In this document: positions 11,931-24,525 of the stretch, piece after piece
Numbering within the stretch: position 1 is the first letter of the stretch
Layout of the letters: each line of letters starts with the position of its first letter
DNA from: Castanea sativa
Taxonomy: Eukaryota > Streptophyta > Magnoliopsida > Fagales > Fagaceae
DNA: 64,000 nucleotides
NCBI RefSeq assembly: GCF_040712315.1
Contig: NC_134023.1
Location: 67,430,757 to 67,494,756, forward strand
Reading direction: 5' to 3'
The notes under the pieces: model-generated
What the model was told of the DNA's origin: nothing
Databases searched by the model: none
The model's input: the letters and a program-made list of their open reading frames with translations, nothing else
Made by a program: the position numbers and the translations under genes

Positions 11931-14444
11931 CTAAGCTGTTGGAGGAGGATCTTGCTGAGAGGTACTAGTGCCCTCGGTCTTTCTCAACTCCAGCTCAAAA
12001 GGAGTCATAACCTGCTTTCCTTTATCCGCTGTCTTTGGTGGAAGGACGTTGGGTTCCACTATCTGGTTCAAGTCCCTCTCTGCATCCACCCTTCCTTCCT
12101 TTTCTTTATTGGAACCAGAAGGTTCTGTAGGATCAGGAATTTCTTTGCTGGGACCATCGGAGGTAGGACAGAAGAGTTGTCTCGTGGGTAGGAGTAGCGG
12201 CGGGAGCCTCTTCAATCTCCCGTATTTCTAGGGGAAGCCAAACGTTCTCGGACTTCCTCAAATCCGAAGACCGGGGGAACTCCTGCTACGTTTAAAGCTT
12301 CCCCCATACTTTTTGACGGTATTCGCGGCATAAAGCCGCGAACTCCTCCGTCACCGCTCCTCGGTAGTGGCTACCCCTTCATCAAAACTTGCTCGCTTCG
12401 CAGCTTGAAGAGAGAGTTGGAAGGAACCGGCTTCTTCTTTCATCGGCGCCAATCGCTTCTTCGCATCCGAGCACTCCTTTTGAACTTGGGAGAGCTCTTC
12501 ATCTCTTGCATGAAGGAGCTTGCGCCGTCCTTCTATCCGGGTCTTCATTTTCTTCAAGTTTGACTCGACCCCATTCTTCTCTCTCTCCTCAGCTCTGCTA
12601 CCTCCGAGGTCGGCTTTTCGTTCTCGGCAAGGGCCGTACCCAAGGACTTCTCGGTCTCCACCCTAATTTCGAGCTCAGCCCCTCGGCTACTTTCCGAGCG
12701 TCTTCAATAAACTTTTCAGCTACAAAGACCTCCGAATAGCCCGTAAAAAAGCATGATGGAGTTAGGAATAACAAAAACTAATTTACTTATAAATATTGTT
12801 AAAAGGAGAAACACTTACCGGTGCTAAGTCTCTTTTTAGAGAGAGGAATAGTTGTGGTTGGCCCATCTTTTCCAAGGTCTCCATGTCCTTGGGCGGCGAA
12901 GAGGGCGTTCTAGGACCTCGGCCGGGTGGTGGGCGTGGCCTTGTTGAAGCTGCCCTTATGCGGACTCGACAGAGATAGGAGCGCCGTCCGGCCTTAGATC
13001 GGGGGACCAAGTGGCCGGTGCTCGGTGCACTACGGCCTCATCCCCGATTTCCCCAAGTTCGCCGAACGGGCTCTACCCTTGCCTTTGTCCGGCCTTCGCC
13101 GCTGGGCCGGTGGGAGTTGTTGGCGTGGTTTCTTGGGGTCTTTAGTAATCGTCCCCTCATTATCTCCCTTCCTCTTCTTCTTGGGATCCTCGGCCGGTAG
13201 TTTTGGCTCGCCTAGAGGAGGAGGAGGAGGTAAGGCTGGGAACTTGGGACGTCCCCGTTTTCTTCTTCTCTGCAACTTTGGCAGCCCTATTAGTGAGAAG
13301 ACCCTCCATTCGTCCCATGCCTTCTACGGATTCGTCCTCGGGAAGGGCAACTACAAACCCTGCGATTCCGCAGGCCTCGGTGGCTTCTTCCTCCTCGTCG
13401 GAAAGTACCACGAACTGGTTTCCGCGAGGTCTCTCGGTGTCTTCAAGATGGAATTGGTCTATCTCGTCGTCAAGAGTGTGTGAAGAAGACACCTCCTCTT
13501 CCGGAACGACAGTTGTTTGTGAGTGTATGGCGAGAGGGACCGCCGCTATCGGCCGGTTGTACAAAATAGTGTCGGGAGCGTCCGGAGGTCACGGTCGTCC
13601 AAAAAATGGGGCCGAGCTACGTTTATCCTCTTCCGTCTTCGGTCGCCGGCAATAATGGCGTCCTCTATCTCCCGAAAGTCTTTGGAAAGGGGGTGTATCC
13701 TAGAATGAGATGAGCAGCCCGGAGTTGTAGGTCCGCACTAACGAATACCTCGGAGCGAAGTACTCGGTTTAGATCGGCAACGTTACGGTGACTTAGACGA
13801 GGACGCACGTGTTGCTTATCTGCAAAAAAGACATCAAACAAACAAACCTGGTCGATTCACACAAATATTTAACGAATTTAAGTAAATACAAATACGCATT
13901 TCGTGTGTGTGTTAGGAGAAGTTGTGTTGTGGGGAGATTAATCCTATGGTGTCGCACCTGGATCCCCCCACCGAACCGGGCAATGGAGGCCGTCGTGCCG
14001 GTTCCGGACACGATCAGGTAGTCGTCCTTCATGCCTTTGTTTGATTTGGGCGGACGGAGATTAGCCTAACGGTGCTAGACCGAGATTTCATATAATAGCC
14101 TACCTTAGAGAGTTTGTGGGACTCATATAGGAACACGACATCGTGCCATGTGAGGTTTAAACTCATCTCGCTCGTTTAGAGCATCTACACTACCTAAAAC
14201 TCTAAAAACATTTGGAAGGCATTGGTCGGGGCACAACCGGTGGTTGCGAAGATACTCCCTCATTACGGGTTTCATTGGTAGGGTCATCCCACCCTCTATG
14301 AAGGCTATCATAGGAATGATAACCTCTCCCTCTTTCCTAGAACCAGCCACGGCTGTTGCGGGCAAGATTCTAACCCTACGTCGCCGGGAATATGGTATTT
14401 GGCTCTAAAGCCTTCCATCCCGGCGGCGGTATCAACTAGACACT
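11931..14444 (-). pseudogene. Antisense gene of element 1 (Transposase_28-like, decayed)
   Basis: Minus-strand fragments line up in the order expected from the antisense gene of element 2. The N-terminal part reads MEGFRAKYHIPGDVGL, has a one-base frameshift near 14377, and continues AFIEGGMTLPMKP...PNVFRVLG (14365-14123), like the Transposase_28 / putative gypsy-type domain. Further on are a low-complexity acidic and basic part (13564-13030), a coiled-coil-like part (KMKTRIEGRRKLLHARDEEL, 12557-12351) and a C-terminal part (12215-11931). Exon limits cannot be fixed. Function is unknown; genes of this kind are reported from Tat-lineage elements. Confidence 0.6.
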
Positions 14445-14963
14445 TGAATCTTCCCATTACGGAGAGACGATAGACTAAACTTTAAAAGGGAGAGTGATTG
14501 TATTGGTAGCCGAGGACCGTATCCGAGGAGAAAAGGTCAAGACTAGAGAGCAAGAACTTACAAGGTTGAAGGTACGGGTTTCCACGTTTTTCTGCTGGTG
14601 AAGAATGATTGTTGTTGTTTTGATGGGATTGATCCCTGATGACTTAAATGAAGGCGCAGGTTCCCGAAGCGTCACGACGTGCGAAAAGGCGGCCTCAAAA
14701 ATTATGTCTGTCCCGCCTAAAATTTCGTGGAGTGAGGAGAACCGTTGGATGCCCATCTCACCGTTGAGCGTGGGAGACAAAGAGTAACTTACAGTAATAA
14801 ATGCGCGCGTTTTCGAAAATGAAACCGCCAAGTGTCATCTTCTGGGACGCGAAACGATTTCCACACGTGTCGTCACTTATAAAGTGTGTAGAGCAGGTTC
14901 TCGTCGGATCAAAACCCTATTTTTTCTCCTCGGATGTCGAAAATTAGAGTTTTGAGGGGCTAT

Positions 14964-15715
14964 TGTGTGGGGCAAAAGGATCCTGGTGGGAATGTGGGCC
15001 TTTTGGGCCTTGTTAAAGAAGGCCGACCTGACCCTGGGGTTAGAGATTGTTGGTGCTATGGGTCGGCCTATACGCCGAGGATCCTAGGATCCAGCCGAGG
15101 ATGGTTTTCCCCTCGGACTGACATCAAAGAACCTGAGACTTCATGGTAAAGATTAGGGAATGATACGGTCAAGACCAACGGTTAAAGGGAGAGAACCCTT
15201 GAATGTCCTAGAAGCGCCGATGTTGGAAGAATATCAAAGGTAAAGGCTGCTACCTCCACATTAAAGACCCCGCACCTACCACCCCGGCCGCATTAATGAG
15301 GAAGTGACACTTAAACGGTGGAAGGGAAACTTCTAGTTACCGTTCAAAGGCACTAAGAAAAGAAATATCTAGGCTAAGGGAGGAATTGGGGGGCAACACG
15401 TGGATAAAGTATTAAAAAGAGGAGTATTTAAGGAGGGACCGGAACGTAAACGGGACGGAACTTTTTGTAACCTAAAAAGAAGAAGGAAAAAGAGAGAGAT
15501 ATAATATAAGAACAGCTTTCGGCTTACGTCCGAGGAGGTCTATTTACATTACTCCTTTTTGTCTCTAAGTACTTGGAATCTTTAGTTTGTCATTTCATCC
15601 TCATACACTTCTAACCTGGGTTTCAAGCCCACACTCTACAAATTCTTATTGTTTAAGGCTCATTGGGTCTGAGCCCATAACTATTCTTGGGTCCAGGTGC
15701 AATTGTGCACTTACA
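14964..15715 (+). repeat. 3' LTR of element 1
   Basis: It pairs with 4136-4881, starts TGTGTGGGGC and ends TTACA, and is followed by the target-site copy TAAAT at 15716-15720. A purine-rich GAGGGGC stretch just before it (14954-14960) is the likely polypurine tract. Confidence 0.93.
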
Positions 15716-15720
15716 TAAAT

Positions 15721-17280
15721 ACTTGTACAATGATTTATTTTCTCAATTATGTTCATGAATATGTATTTTTATATTTTGTTAATATCTATTAATTGATACT
15801 TGAAATGAAAGATATAAATTACAATTTTTATATTTTTTTGCTGAATAAATTACGATTTATATATAACAAGTTTGGGCTCATTTGGAATAGGAATGCTCAA
15901 TCCTGGATTTCACTTTAATCCAGGAGTGACCAACATAATAATCACCAGATCATTATTTTTCAAATTTTTCTTACAAAAGAGTATATATGTTATTGTAGTT
16001 TAGCCCACTTTTTTTTTTATAAAAGAAATAGCTAGATTAGATCTTAGAAAAATATTTTTCTTCTCTCTCATGGCTTTAGATTTTGCTTTAAAGAAACTTT
16101 CTTATCAAATAGTACTGGGCATTGGATAGGTTGTGAAAGATCATGCTTCTAAGCCAAATCTATCATGTAAATGAAATGACAAAGTCTACCATTCTATTAA
16201 ATAATCATATATTTAATTTTTTATTAGATTCTCTAAATATAAATTTTCCAACATGTAAACATCAAGATTTATAATTTTTTGTGTGTGTTTATATATTACA
16301 TTAATTAAAGTGCAGGCCAAGTGGTTTATCTCTTTAAATTTTAAACCTTGATATATTCAAAAAGAAAAATGCTACCCTATGTATTCAAATTGTTCTCATG
16401 TCAATTGAAAAATATGTTTCAGACCCTTTTATTAAATATGTAATAAAATGATTAATTAATTATCAATTTATCTCAATTATATGATCAACAAGATAATTGT
16501 ATTTTATCACAATTACATACACCAAATCATAAAGTAAGCAATATAAATAATAATAATACTGGATTTGGTGAGGGCTTGTAAAACCAAATTTTACAAATAC
16601 AAACATTGTGATATATTTAAAAAATAATAATAATCCTCTTGTCATTAACTAGCCATAGAAGAGACTAAAAAAAATGAGTCATAAGACTTGTTTAAATAAG
16701 CTCATGAGTTACGTGACTTAATACATGTGAATAATTTTATGAATAACAATATAATAGGTTGGAGAAAATTCCTTCAAAGCCTTTCGGAGGTAAACTATAA
16801 TAAACTTTTTGTTGTTGTTTTTGGATAATTCTAGGTTTGGAGGAATCCAGTGCTTAGGGAGGATTAACTCCACGAACCAATGTGCTGAACGAGGCCCATC
16901 CAATCCTTCAAATTGTTGATAGGACCATTTCATTTGGCAAAGCCCACATGGCCACATTGTCTTTTCCTTACCATAAATCTCAAAGCAAACGAAAAGGTTG
17001 AATTGAAGCAAATAAGATCACAAAAAATATTGAACTGGTAATAATTAGTTACTTTCTAATAAGGACCACTAATTTAAGTAGTTCTACTGCTCATTAAAAC
17101 TTGAAAGTAAGACGTTTGATGCACTTGTATGGCGCTAAAAACTTATTTCATATACACTGTTGATGCAAAATCATCATGAAAAACTAAAGATAAATAAACC
17201 TTGGTGGCACTGATTATACAAATCAACCACCTACTTGACCAAATGTAGAAATTAAAAAAAACGTACAAACTCCAATTTTT
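15721..17280. other. AT-rich intergenic DNA with NLR-flank and HSP70-flank relics
   Basis: The stretch 16020-16150 (TTAGAAAAATATTTTTCTTC, GGCTTTAGATTTTGCTTTAA, ATTGGATAGGTTGTG) matches the NLR 2 upstream flank at 51490-51640. The stretch 16580-16660 resembles the HSP70 3' flank. I recognise no gene. A 97-codon open frame on the minus strand at 16718-17011 has no family signature that I can name. Confidence 0.5.
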
Positions 17281-17592
17281 TTAGTTAATTCTTTCAAGAG
17301 GATGCCCCATAGACTACCCATTTTCAAATACAAACATTGTGAGATATTGAAAAAAGGAATCCTCTTGATATTAACTAGCCATGGAAGAGACTAAACCACC
17401 TGCCAAGTTTTATGCCTTGACTACCTACCCATTGTCTAAATCACATTGATCACTATGAAGAATTGGGCTGGCAGGAGTCATGATGTACATCATAGCTAAC
17501 AAAATCACAGCCAACAAAGCCTGTACAAACTATCATAGAAAATAAACCAAGTATGCATGGTTGAAATTTTGCCCACCACCAAGTTATGTGAT
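17281..17592 (-). repeat. HSP70 3' flank, duplicated at 58910-59150
   Basis: About 240 bases (from TTCAAATACAAACATTGTGA to AAGTATGCATGGTTGA) are nearly identical to 58915-59153. At both sites they lie just downstream of a minus-strand HSP70 copy. This defines the shared 3' flank of the duplicated HSP70 unit. Confidence 0.8.
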
Positions 17593-20500
17593 TTACTTGC
17601 TGTCAGTAAAATCTGCTTCAATCACATCATCACCATCAGCTGTTTTCCCAGTCGATCTTGATGACCTTGGTGCAGTAGCAGAAGCAGGATCAGCATCCAG
17701 TTGGCCAGGTTGGCTATAGATTGATTGTCCTAGTTGCATAACTTTGATTTAGTGCAGCCATTGCATTTTAATGGCTTGGGTTGATCCACCAGAGATTGCA
17801 TCCTTGAGCTCTGTCACTTTAGCCTCTACTTTCTCCTTGACTGGGCCAGGAACTTTGTCTCCCAGCTCTTTAAGTTGCTTTTTAGTTTGGTACAATACTG
17901 AGTCTGCTTGGTTCTTTGCGTCTATGGCATCCCTCTTTTCCTTGTCTTCCTTTGCAAACTTCTCAGCTTCTTTAACCATCTTATCCACCTGCAGTTTTTT
18001 ATTTTTTTATTTTGTACATCCAAAGATGGGATTTAGGAACATAAATAAAATAGGTTTATATGTGGTAATAATAGCTTCAACAATAACAAGTAGTAGAACA
18101 TCCTTTTATCATGGTTGATATGTGCAAAAGCATATCTACTTGAAATGCTGAGATTCAGAAAGAAAAGAAAGATATAGGTTATTTGGAGAACATGGTAGCA
18201 TCATTAATGACAGGGATAACTAATAAAATTAAATATAAGAAAAAAAGACCCCAAAGTTAAAGATCAAAAAAGAAAAACAAATTAGCTTCATTTATCAACA
18301 AATTAGCATAAAAACAAGAAAAAAATATATCATTTTTTTGCCAACAATGGCTATGGTTCTAGGAGTATAATATATGTAACCAACAGATAGCTCTAACAAA
18401 AATTTATCTTGATTTACTTGGTGTGAAGTGAATCTAGTGATGTTTATTCTTTTGAGCTATTATGAAGGTTAAGGAATAGTTAGGAGGGTCCTTTTGGCAT
18501 GAAAATGCAATCAAACAACTAATTAGCTATAGAATAGGTATTCCATTTTTGGGTCTATTCCTATTCACCAAACATGCAGTCAATGTGTGCACAGTGCACT
18601 AGTCAAATTGGTTACTGATGATGGAGTCAAACAAGATTGCGTTTTATGGTTCTAGCACTATAATACATGTTAGCAGCATATAGCAATAATACACAAATTA
18701 TTCTTGATTTACTTGGTGTTTGGTGACAAAATCTCTCATAGTTCTGCAGTTGCATTTATTGTGTATATTCAGTTATTTCTTGTGTAGTTAATTGATTATA
18801 GTCAGCTAAGATAGGTTCTGCTTAGGCTATTCAAACCCACAAATTAACCACACATATTGATTTCAAACTCATTTAAATAACAAATCTAATTTGAACTACA
18901 ACTAGCTATCTCAAGTTTGAAAAGGTGACAACCCTCTTCATAATAATAGTTTTTAGAAACATACCTCATCACTTGGTAAGGTGCTAGCACTAGTTATGAT
19001 TATATCTTGCTTCTTTCCGGTTCCCTTGTCAGTAGCGGTGACAAAAAAGATGCCCATCTCTCTCACCCTGACAGATATTAATCTCTACACAGGTCTGCCC
19101 ATCTGCCGCAGTGGAAAACACCTCTGATTTGGAAGTCGGCAAAGTTGTGTTCTCTGGGATAATCTTTGTCATTACACCACCCAAAGTTTTGAGTCCTAGA
19201 GACAATGGAATGACATCCAAGAGCACAATGTAGCTAACTTCTCCAGCTAAAACACCATCCTGAAAAAAAAAATGGCCAAAAAAAATATTGATGCCTCAAC
19301 AATTTATGCAATATCAATAAGTATTACAGCAGATAATATCAGAAATAGAGAGTTATAGTCATTTATTTTTCAAATAGACTAAGAAAAAAATTTAGAGCAT
19401 GTTAGAATAATGGTTAAATAATTAAATTCACCATTTCTAGTAGCTTAAGCTATTAAAACAAGTAGTAATTTATCTTCATGTCAGAGAGTTCAACTGCTCT
19501 ACCTCCTATTAAAAAAATTAAAAAAGTCCTACATGTTAGCAACCCACTTAAGTGGTAATTTATCTCAACAAGATAAGGACAAACCTGAACTGCAGCCCCA
19601 AGAGCAACAACTTCATCAGGATTTACAGTCACATTGGGCTCTTTTCCAGTCATCTTCCTCACAAGCTCCTGAACAGCTGGGATGCGAGTAGAACCACCAA
19701 CAAGGATTACTTCATCTAAATCTTTGAAAGAAAGATTTGCATCTTTCAAGGCAGTTTCAACTGGTCTTCGTAGCCTAAGAAAAAAATAGATTTCAGTTGT
19801 AATCCACTGAACTTATGCAGGCAGATAGGTATTCATATTGGCAAAAACATACCGTTTTAAATCAAAAGGCAGCAAACCCCAGTAATGGAAATCAAACACA
19901 CACTAATATTTCATATGAGAATTATTCCATTTTGGAACAATGCATAGAGGGCAATAACAGAGTAGCAGTTTTCAACTTACATACCTGTCTAGCAAATCTG
20001 AACATAATTCTTCAAATTTGACCCTTGTTAGGGTGGTGTCAATGTGTTTTGGGCCATCCACAGTGACGGCAATGAAAGGAAAACTGTAAAAACAGAAAGC
20101 TTTTCCTCAGTGATCATGCCAAAGAGAGAGATACATTTATATAAAGAAAGCATAGAAATTGTCACATACCTTATACTGGTCTGAGTCAGAGATGACAGCA
20201 CCATCTTTGCTTTCTCCGCAGTCTCTGTGAGACGTTGTAGAGCTTGCTTGTCTTTCAGAAGGTCTATTCCTTCATCTCTTTTAAAGTTTTGGGCAAGCCA
20301 ATCAACTATTCTCTGTTTTTAAGATTATAGAATATAGACGTGTAATTTTAGTAACAACTAACAGACCAGAAAACAAAGAATAGCAAAAGCTCTATTCATT
20401 TGTCTTGTTCAAACCTTGTCAAAACCATCTCCTCCTAGATGAGTGTCCCCTGATGTGGAAAGTACCTCAAATACTCCATCTCCAACCTCAAGAACTGCAG

Positions 20501-20781
20501 ATTGAAAACATAACAATCACTGACTAACGATTTCCTTGTGCACCAAAAGAAAACAAGTGAAAAATCACATCTGATGAGTATTAGTGTGTTGTTTAATTGA
20601 ATTAAAGGACACCAAGAAGTTCCGGAACTAGAAATCCATTTCAGAAATTTACACACCAAACATAATTGCATAATTATGAGGTCAAAAACCAGAATGGTCT
20701 TATTGTTTTTCTTCTCAAACCCATAAGCAAGCGAAGCTTCATCTAACCCTGCATGCAATGCGACCTGCATCTTTCGTAGCT
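17593..20781 (-). pseudogene. Chloroplast-type HSP70 copy A (5'-truncated, frameshifted)
   Basis: DnaK-type stromal HSP70 chaperone remains with splice sites. Exons, 5' to 3', are 20781-20679 (ATPase part, internal deletion), 20494-20415 ([20 protein letters not shown]), 20312-20170 ([19 protein letters not shown]), 20083-19985 ([13 protein letters not shown]), 19774-19585 ([16 protein letters not shown]), 19259-18965 (substrate-binding part) and 17988-17593 (C-terminal lid, tail DFTDSK). Exon 19259-18965 lost about 120 bases between GERE and the VTATDKG region and is out of frame. The last exon has a one-base deletion near 17766 that leads to a stop, and a two-base deletion near 17745. Exons 1 and 2 are missing. 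The stromal role comes from resemblance to that HSP70 subfamily. Confidence 0.9.
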
Positions 20782-22566
20782 TCATTTAAGCACACGGCGT
20801 CGTTTACAGGTCCTACATGCTAAACACGCTTTGCATTACGACGTCGTTTGTTCTATTGTTTAGTTGTTGACGCAACCATATAGGTTTTCAGTCCAGGTCC
20901 AGACTATTCTAGGGATCACTATTCTAGGGATCAAAATAGAATCAAGACTATTTTCAGAATGAAAGAAATTTTATCTTTGAAATATGGTTTAGATTTTTTT
21001 TTTGTCCTTTCATTAAATATATATAAAAAAAACTTAATAAGATAAAAATTTATTATATTTTAACCCATAACAAATTATCTCCAACGTTCTTTCTATTCTA
21101 ATGCTTGAGATATAGCATAAGCAACAATAACGACAAGCAGATGACAACCCCCTAGTATGATTGGTTTCACCGACTTCTCCTTGCATAGAAATCTTAAGCT
21201 CATAAAAACTGGGTGTAGAGAGAGATTTAAGATTTTTAAGGTCAGATCAAGGTTCAACTAATGTAGAACTATAATGACATCAAAATTAATTTAATATTAA
21301 TTAAAATAAAAATAAATGTATTAAATGTGTAAAAATATGACAATTTACCCTTTAAAAAATATTAAGAAATTTAAACAACTTTCAAATGTATTTTTGTTAT
21401 TTTTATAAAGTGAATAGAAAATAATAAATATAAACAAGCTTTAAAAAATTGTAATTATTAATCTTTCAAATAAAAAATGCATTTTAATTTAAAATAAAAT
21501 CATTTTTAACATAAATTTACAATTTTCATATTCATATTTATTGATGTGAAAGAATAATTCTTGAACAAAAAAAAAGAAAGAAAATACTTTTAAGTAAATA
21601 GTGACAAAATTAAATCCAAAACTATTAATCTTGTAAAATTAAAATAAATAAAATATAAATTTCAAGTAGGACACAAGGAAGCCAACTAGTTCAGCGATTA
21701 GTGTGTAGGACAAAGCTCCAAAACGCCTAGGAGGCTGCTGGTTCTATACCTCGAGCACACGTTTTTCCCATTTTTTTGGGACCCGTATTCACTTGCTAAA
21801 GAACTGGGTTGGGGCATGGGTAACCGGGTCGGACCGTCCGGTCCAGATTTGACAACCAATAGTGATAGATGACTCTTTTTTTTTTTTACTGAAAAGTTAA
21901 GAGACAAATGACTTGAATGTGCTTTGTTTGTGCCATCACAATGCTCTCAGTTTGTAGTTTCTTTCATAATTTGATTTTATTAGGCAGATCTTTTATAAAG
22001 AAAAACATTACTTCAGCCATAGAAGAGTACTATAGGAAACATGAGGAGTAATGTGATCTTTTAAGATATCACACTTTAATTAACATTGTTTTGAAAGCTA
22101 TATACTATAGTCCAATCTTTTATACAGAAACAGCTTTAATTGGAGGGCTGCTTTACCCAATTCGAAATGTTCCCCTGCAAATTAACATTACTTCAGCCAT
22201 AGAAGAGTACACTATAGGAAACATGAGGTGTAAATATTACACTTCAATAAATATTGTTTTGAAAGCTATATACTACAAGCCAAATTTTGCAAATACAAAC
22301 CTTGTGAAATATTTGAAACACGAAATCCTCATAACCTCAAAAAATTTGAAACACGGAATCCTTATAACCTCAAAATCCGATGCTGCTGTGAGACCAAACA
22401 ATGTATATCTAGCTGCAATCTGCTAAAACCATTTAGGAAACATCATTCATGCATGGACTAGGATTGATGTAAAAGGTGATCCTCTTTAGGCTGAAGCCTA
22501 AGTGGCACTCTTGGCTATTTCTAGTGCAATTATACATGCGTGCATGGTCAGAATTGAGGTTCTTTG
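20782..22566. other. Intergenic DNA with small repeats
   Basis: This is AT-rich apart from GACGTCGTTT-type stretches near 20795-20860. It holds a direct duplication of about 100 bases (22005-22120 and 22185-22285, both with ACATTACTTCAGCCATAGAA). From 22260 it resembles the HSP70 3' flank (TGCAAATACAAACCTTGTGA). No gene is visible. Confidence 0.5.
21668..21760 (+). mobile_element. Possible tRNA-derived SINE head
   Basis: CAACTAGTTCAGCGATTAG resembles a Pol III A box and GGTTCTATACC resembles a B box about 50 bases downstream, the layout of a tRNA-derived SINE. No cloverleaf is obvious and I cannot define its 3' end or target-site duplication. Confidence 0.35.
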
Positions 22567-24525
22567 AGTTTACTCGCTATCAGTGAAATCTGCACTGATC
22601 AAATCATCGCCCTCAGCTGCTTTCCCAGTTGATCTAAATGACCCAAATGTCGTACTAGAAGAGATCTCACAAATAAATATTATGAGGGAAAAAAAGAAAG
22701 AAAAATAGACAACCACACACAAGAGAGAACACCAAAAATTTACGTGGTTCAGCCTTTGGCCTACATCCACGGGCGGTGACAACGAAAAAGTCTCACTAAC
22801 AAATATGGAGAGTGCAAAGGTGGGGTAGGCCCAATCTCACAAACCCAAACCCCAATACACCCAAATAACTCTATATCAAAGAGTTCTCTCTCAACTATAA
22901 CACAATTCAAGGCTACACCATAGTGGCTGTCCATGCAAAGAAGTTAATCTGAAAAAAGCTAATAGACAATCCAGTTCAAATTCACATTAACATTGACTAC
23001 ACAGTTACATAATTTCTTGATTCAGGACAGCCATTGCATCTTTAATGGCTTGGGTAGATCCACCAGAGATGGCATCCATGACTGCATTCACTTTAGCCTC
23101 TGCATTCTCCTTGTGTAGCTAGGAACATTGTCTCCTAGCTCTTTTATTTGCTTCTAGTTTGGTACAAAATTGAGTCAGCCTGGTTCTTTGTGTCTATGAC
23201 ATCCCACTTTTCCTTGTCTTCCTTTTGCAAAATTTTTGGCTTCTTTAACCATCCTATATACCTGTAACATTTTTATTTTTTACATACATGGGGTTTAGTA
23301 ATATATTTAGGTTAGGTTTACAGGTACTAACAAAAAAAGTAAACGTTTCCATTTTTTTTTTTTTATTTCGAAAACATAGATGCTTGAAAGTTGGAATGCT
23401 GAGATTTTTGAAAGAACAGAAAGATGTAGGTTCATTGTAGAACATGGTAACATCATTGAAAGGGGTTATAAATATAAAAACAAGAAGCTCCTTGTGCTGC
23501 ATATAAATTATAAGAAGAAAAAAAATTGAAGTTAAAAAAATGAAGACATAAAAGCATTTTTCAGTCTACACACTGATTACAACATAAACAGGAGGGAGGG
23601 GGGGGGGGGGCGGTTCGCAGCCACTGTCAATGCCTATGGTTCTAGAACTATAGTATAAGAAAGCAACATATTCCAGTAGTGGTCTAAATTTTTCTTGATA
23701 TATAATTAGTTATTTCTCAAATAGATAAATTAATTATAGTTAGCTAAGATAATTTGGGTTTTAGGCTTATTCAAAATCATTCTAATTATATCTCTAGCAA
23801 CAACGTCCTCAACCACCAGATTCTAATTCATGCCTCCTGTTAAGAACTAAAACTTGTTATATCTAGTTTGAGCAAAATCCAAATTCTCTTCAAAACAAAC
23901 AGTTTTTGCAAATAAATACCCTATCACTTGGCATGGTGCTAGCACTGGTTCTCCCTCATGAACTCTCACTCACCCTAATAGACATTAATCTCGTCATTGG
24001 TCCGTCCATCTGCTGTGGTGGAGAACACCTCTGATTTGGAAGTTGGTGAAGTTGACACCAGCCAAAGTTTCAAGTCCTTCTATGGTCAGACATCCAAGAG
24101 CACAATGTTATTAACTTCTCCAGCAAAAAAAACACCACTCTGGAAATAAAAGTAACAAAAATAATAATAACAAGTTGAACTACATGATAACAAGAAAAGG
24201 ACAAACCTGAACTACAGTCCCAAGAACAAAAACTTCATCCATATCTTCCAGCTCCTAAATAGTTGGGATATGAGTTGTAAACCAGTGAGCTTAAGCAGGC
24301 AATTAGACTTCCAGATGAGAGAAAAAGAGAGTTCAAAATCAAAAGAAAGAAAACTGAAGTAATGGAGATAAAAAAATACAGTGATATTACATATGAGAGT
24401 TATTCTATTTCTGAACATGCATAGTGCGAAACCATAGAGTAATAATTTCTATTGTTAAAAGGCTTACCTGTCTAACAAATCTAAACACAGTTCTTCAAAT
24501 TTGACAATAGCCAGTGCGGTGTCAA
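22567..24525 (-). pseudogene. HSP70 copy B (3' half, heavily decayed)
   Basis: Fragments of the same chloroplast-type HSP70 gene: the C-terminal tail (STGKAAEGDDLISADFTDSE, ending at 22570), last-exon remains at 23260-23020 with several stops, substrate-binding remains at 24110-23930, a short piece of the VALGAAVQ exon near 24205-24250, and VKFEELCLDLLDR at 24525-24470. The tail is separated from the rest of its exon by about 280 bases of unrelated DNA. Stops and frameshifts rule out a product. Confidence 0.8.
22665..22944. mobile_element. Insertion of repeat-like DNA in HSP70 copy B
   Basis: This stretch interrupts the last HSP70 exon and contains TTTACGTGGTTCAGCC...CTACATCCACGGGCGG, a motif I associate with plant LTR or TRIM-type repeats. 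No terminal repeats or target-site duplication could be fixed, so the class is uncertain. Confidence 0.4.

Larger units (their letters stand above)
4131..15720 (+). mobile_element. Ty3/gypsy (Tat lineage) LTR retrotransposon, element 1
   Basis: A full-length but decayed element with LTRs 4136-4881 and 14964-15715 and a perfect 5-base target-site duplication TAAAT at 4131-4135 and 15716-15720. The order is primer-binding site, gag, protease, reverse transcriptase, RNase H, a second (archaeal-type) RNase H, integrase, a tandem array and an antisense gene. The second RNase H and the antisense gene are marks of the Tat lineage of plant Ty3/gypsy elements. The LTRs differ by small indels and about 15-20 sites by eye, so it is older than element 2. 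Several frameshifts and stops break gag-pol, so this copy is not autonomous. Confidence 0.93.

Noticed and set aside
14475..14831. 118-codon minus-strand frame upstream of the antisense gene of element 1
   Set aside because: No similarity to the first exon of the antisense gene in element 2 and no domain; it more likely lies in the leader or promoter part.
4136..15715. Element 1 as an endogenous pararetrovirus
   Set aside because: Paired LTRs with target duplication, an integrase and no movement-protein region show a Ty3/gypsy retrotransposon.
16718..17011. 97-codon minus-strand frame (MLQFNLFVCF...)
   Set aside because: It looks partly protein-like, but has no motif, splice signals or second copy that would support a gene.
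17593..20781. HSP70 copy A as a functional gene
   Set aside because: Exons 1 and 2 are missing, an exon is internally deleted and frameshifts are present.
20435..20785. 116-codon minus-strand frame starting [13 protein letters not shown]
   Set aside because: It joins a deleted HSP70 exon to intron and to the next exon out of frame; the spliced HSP70 reading explains it.
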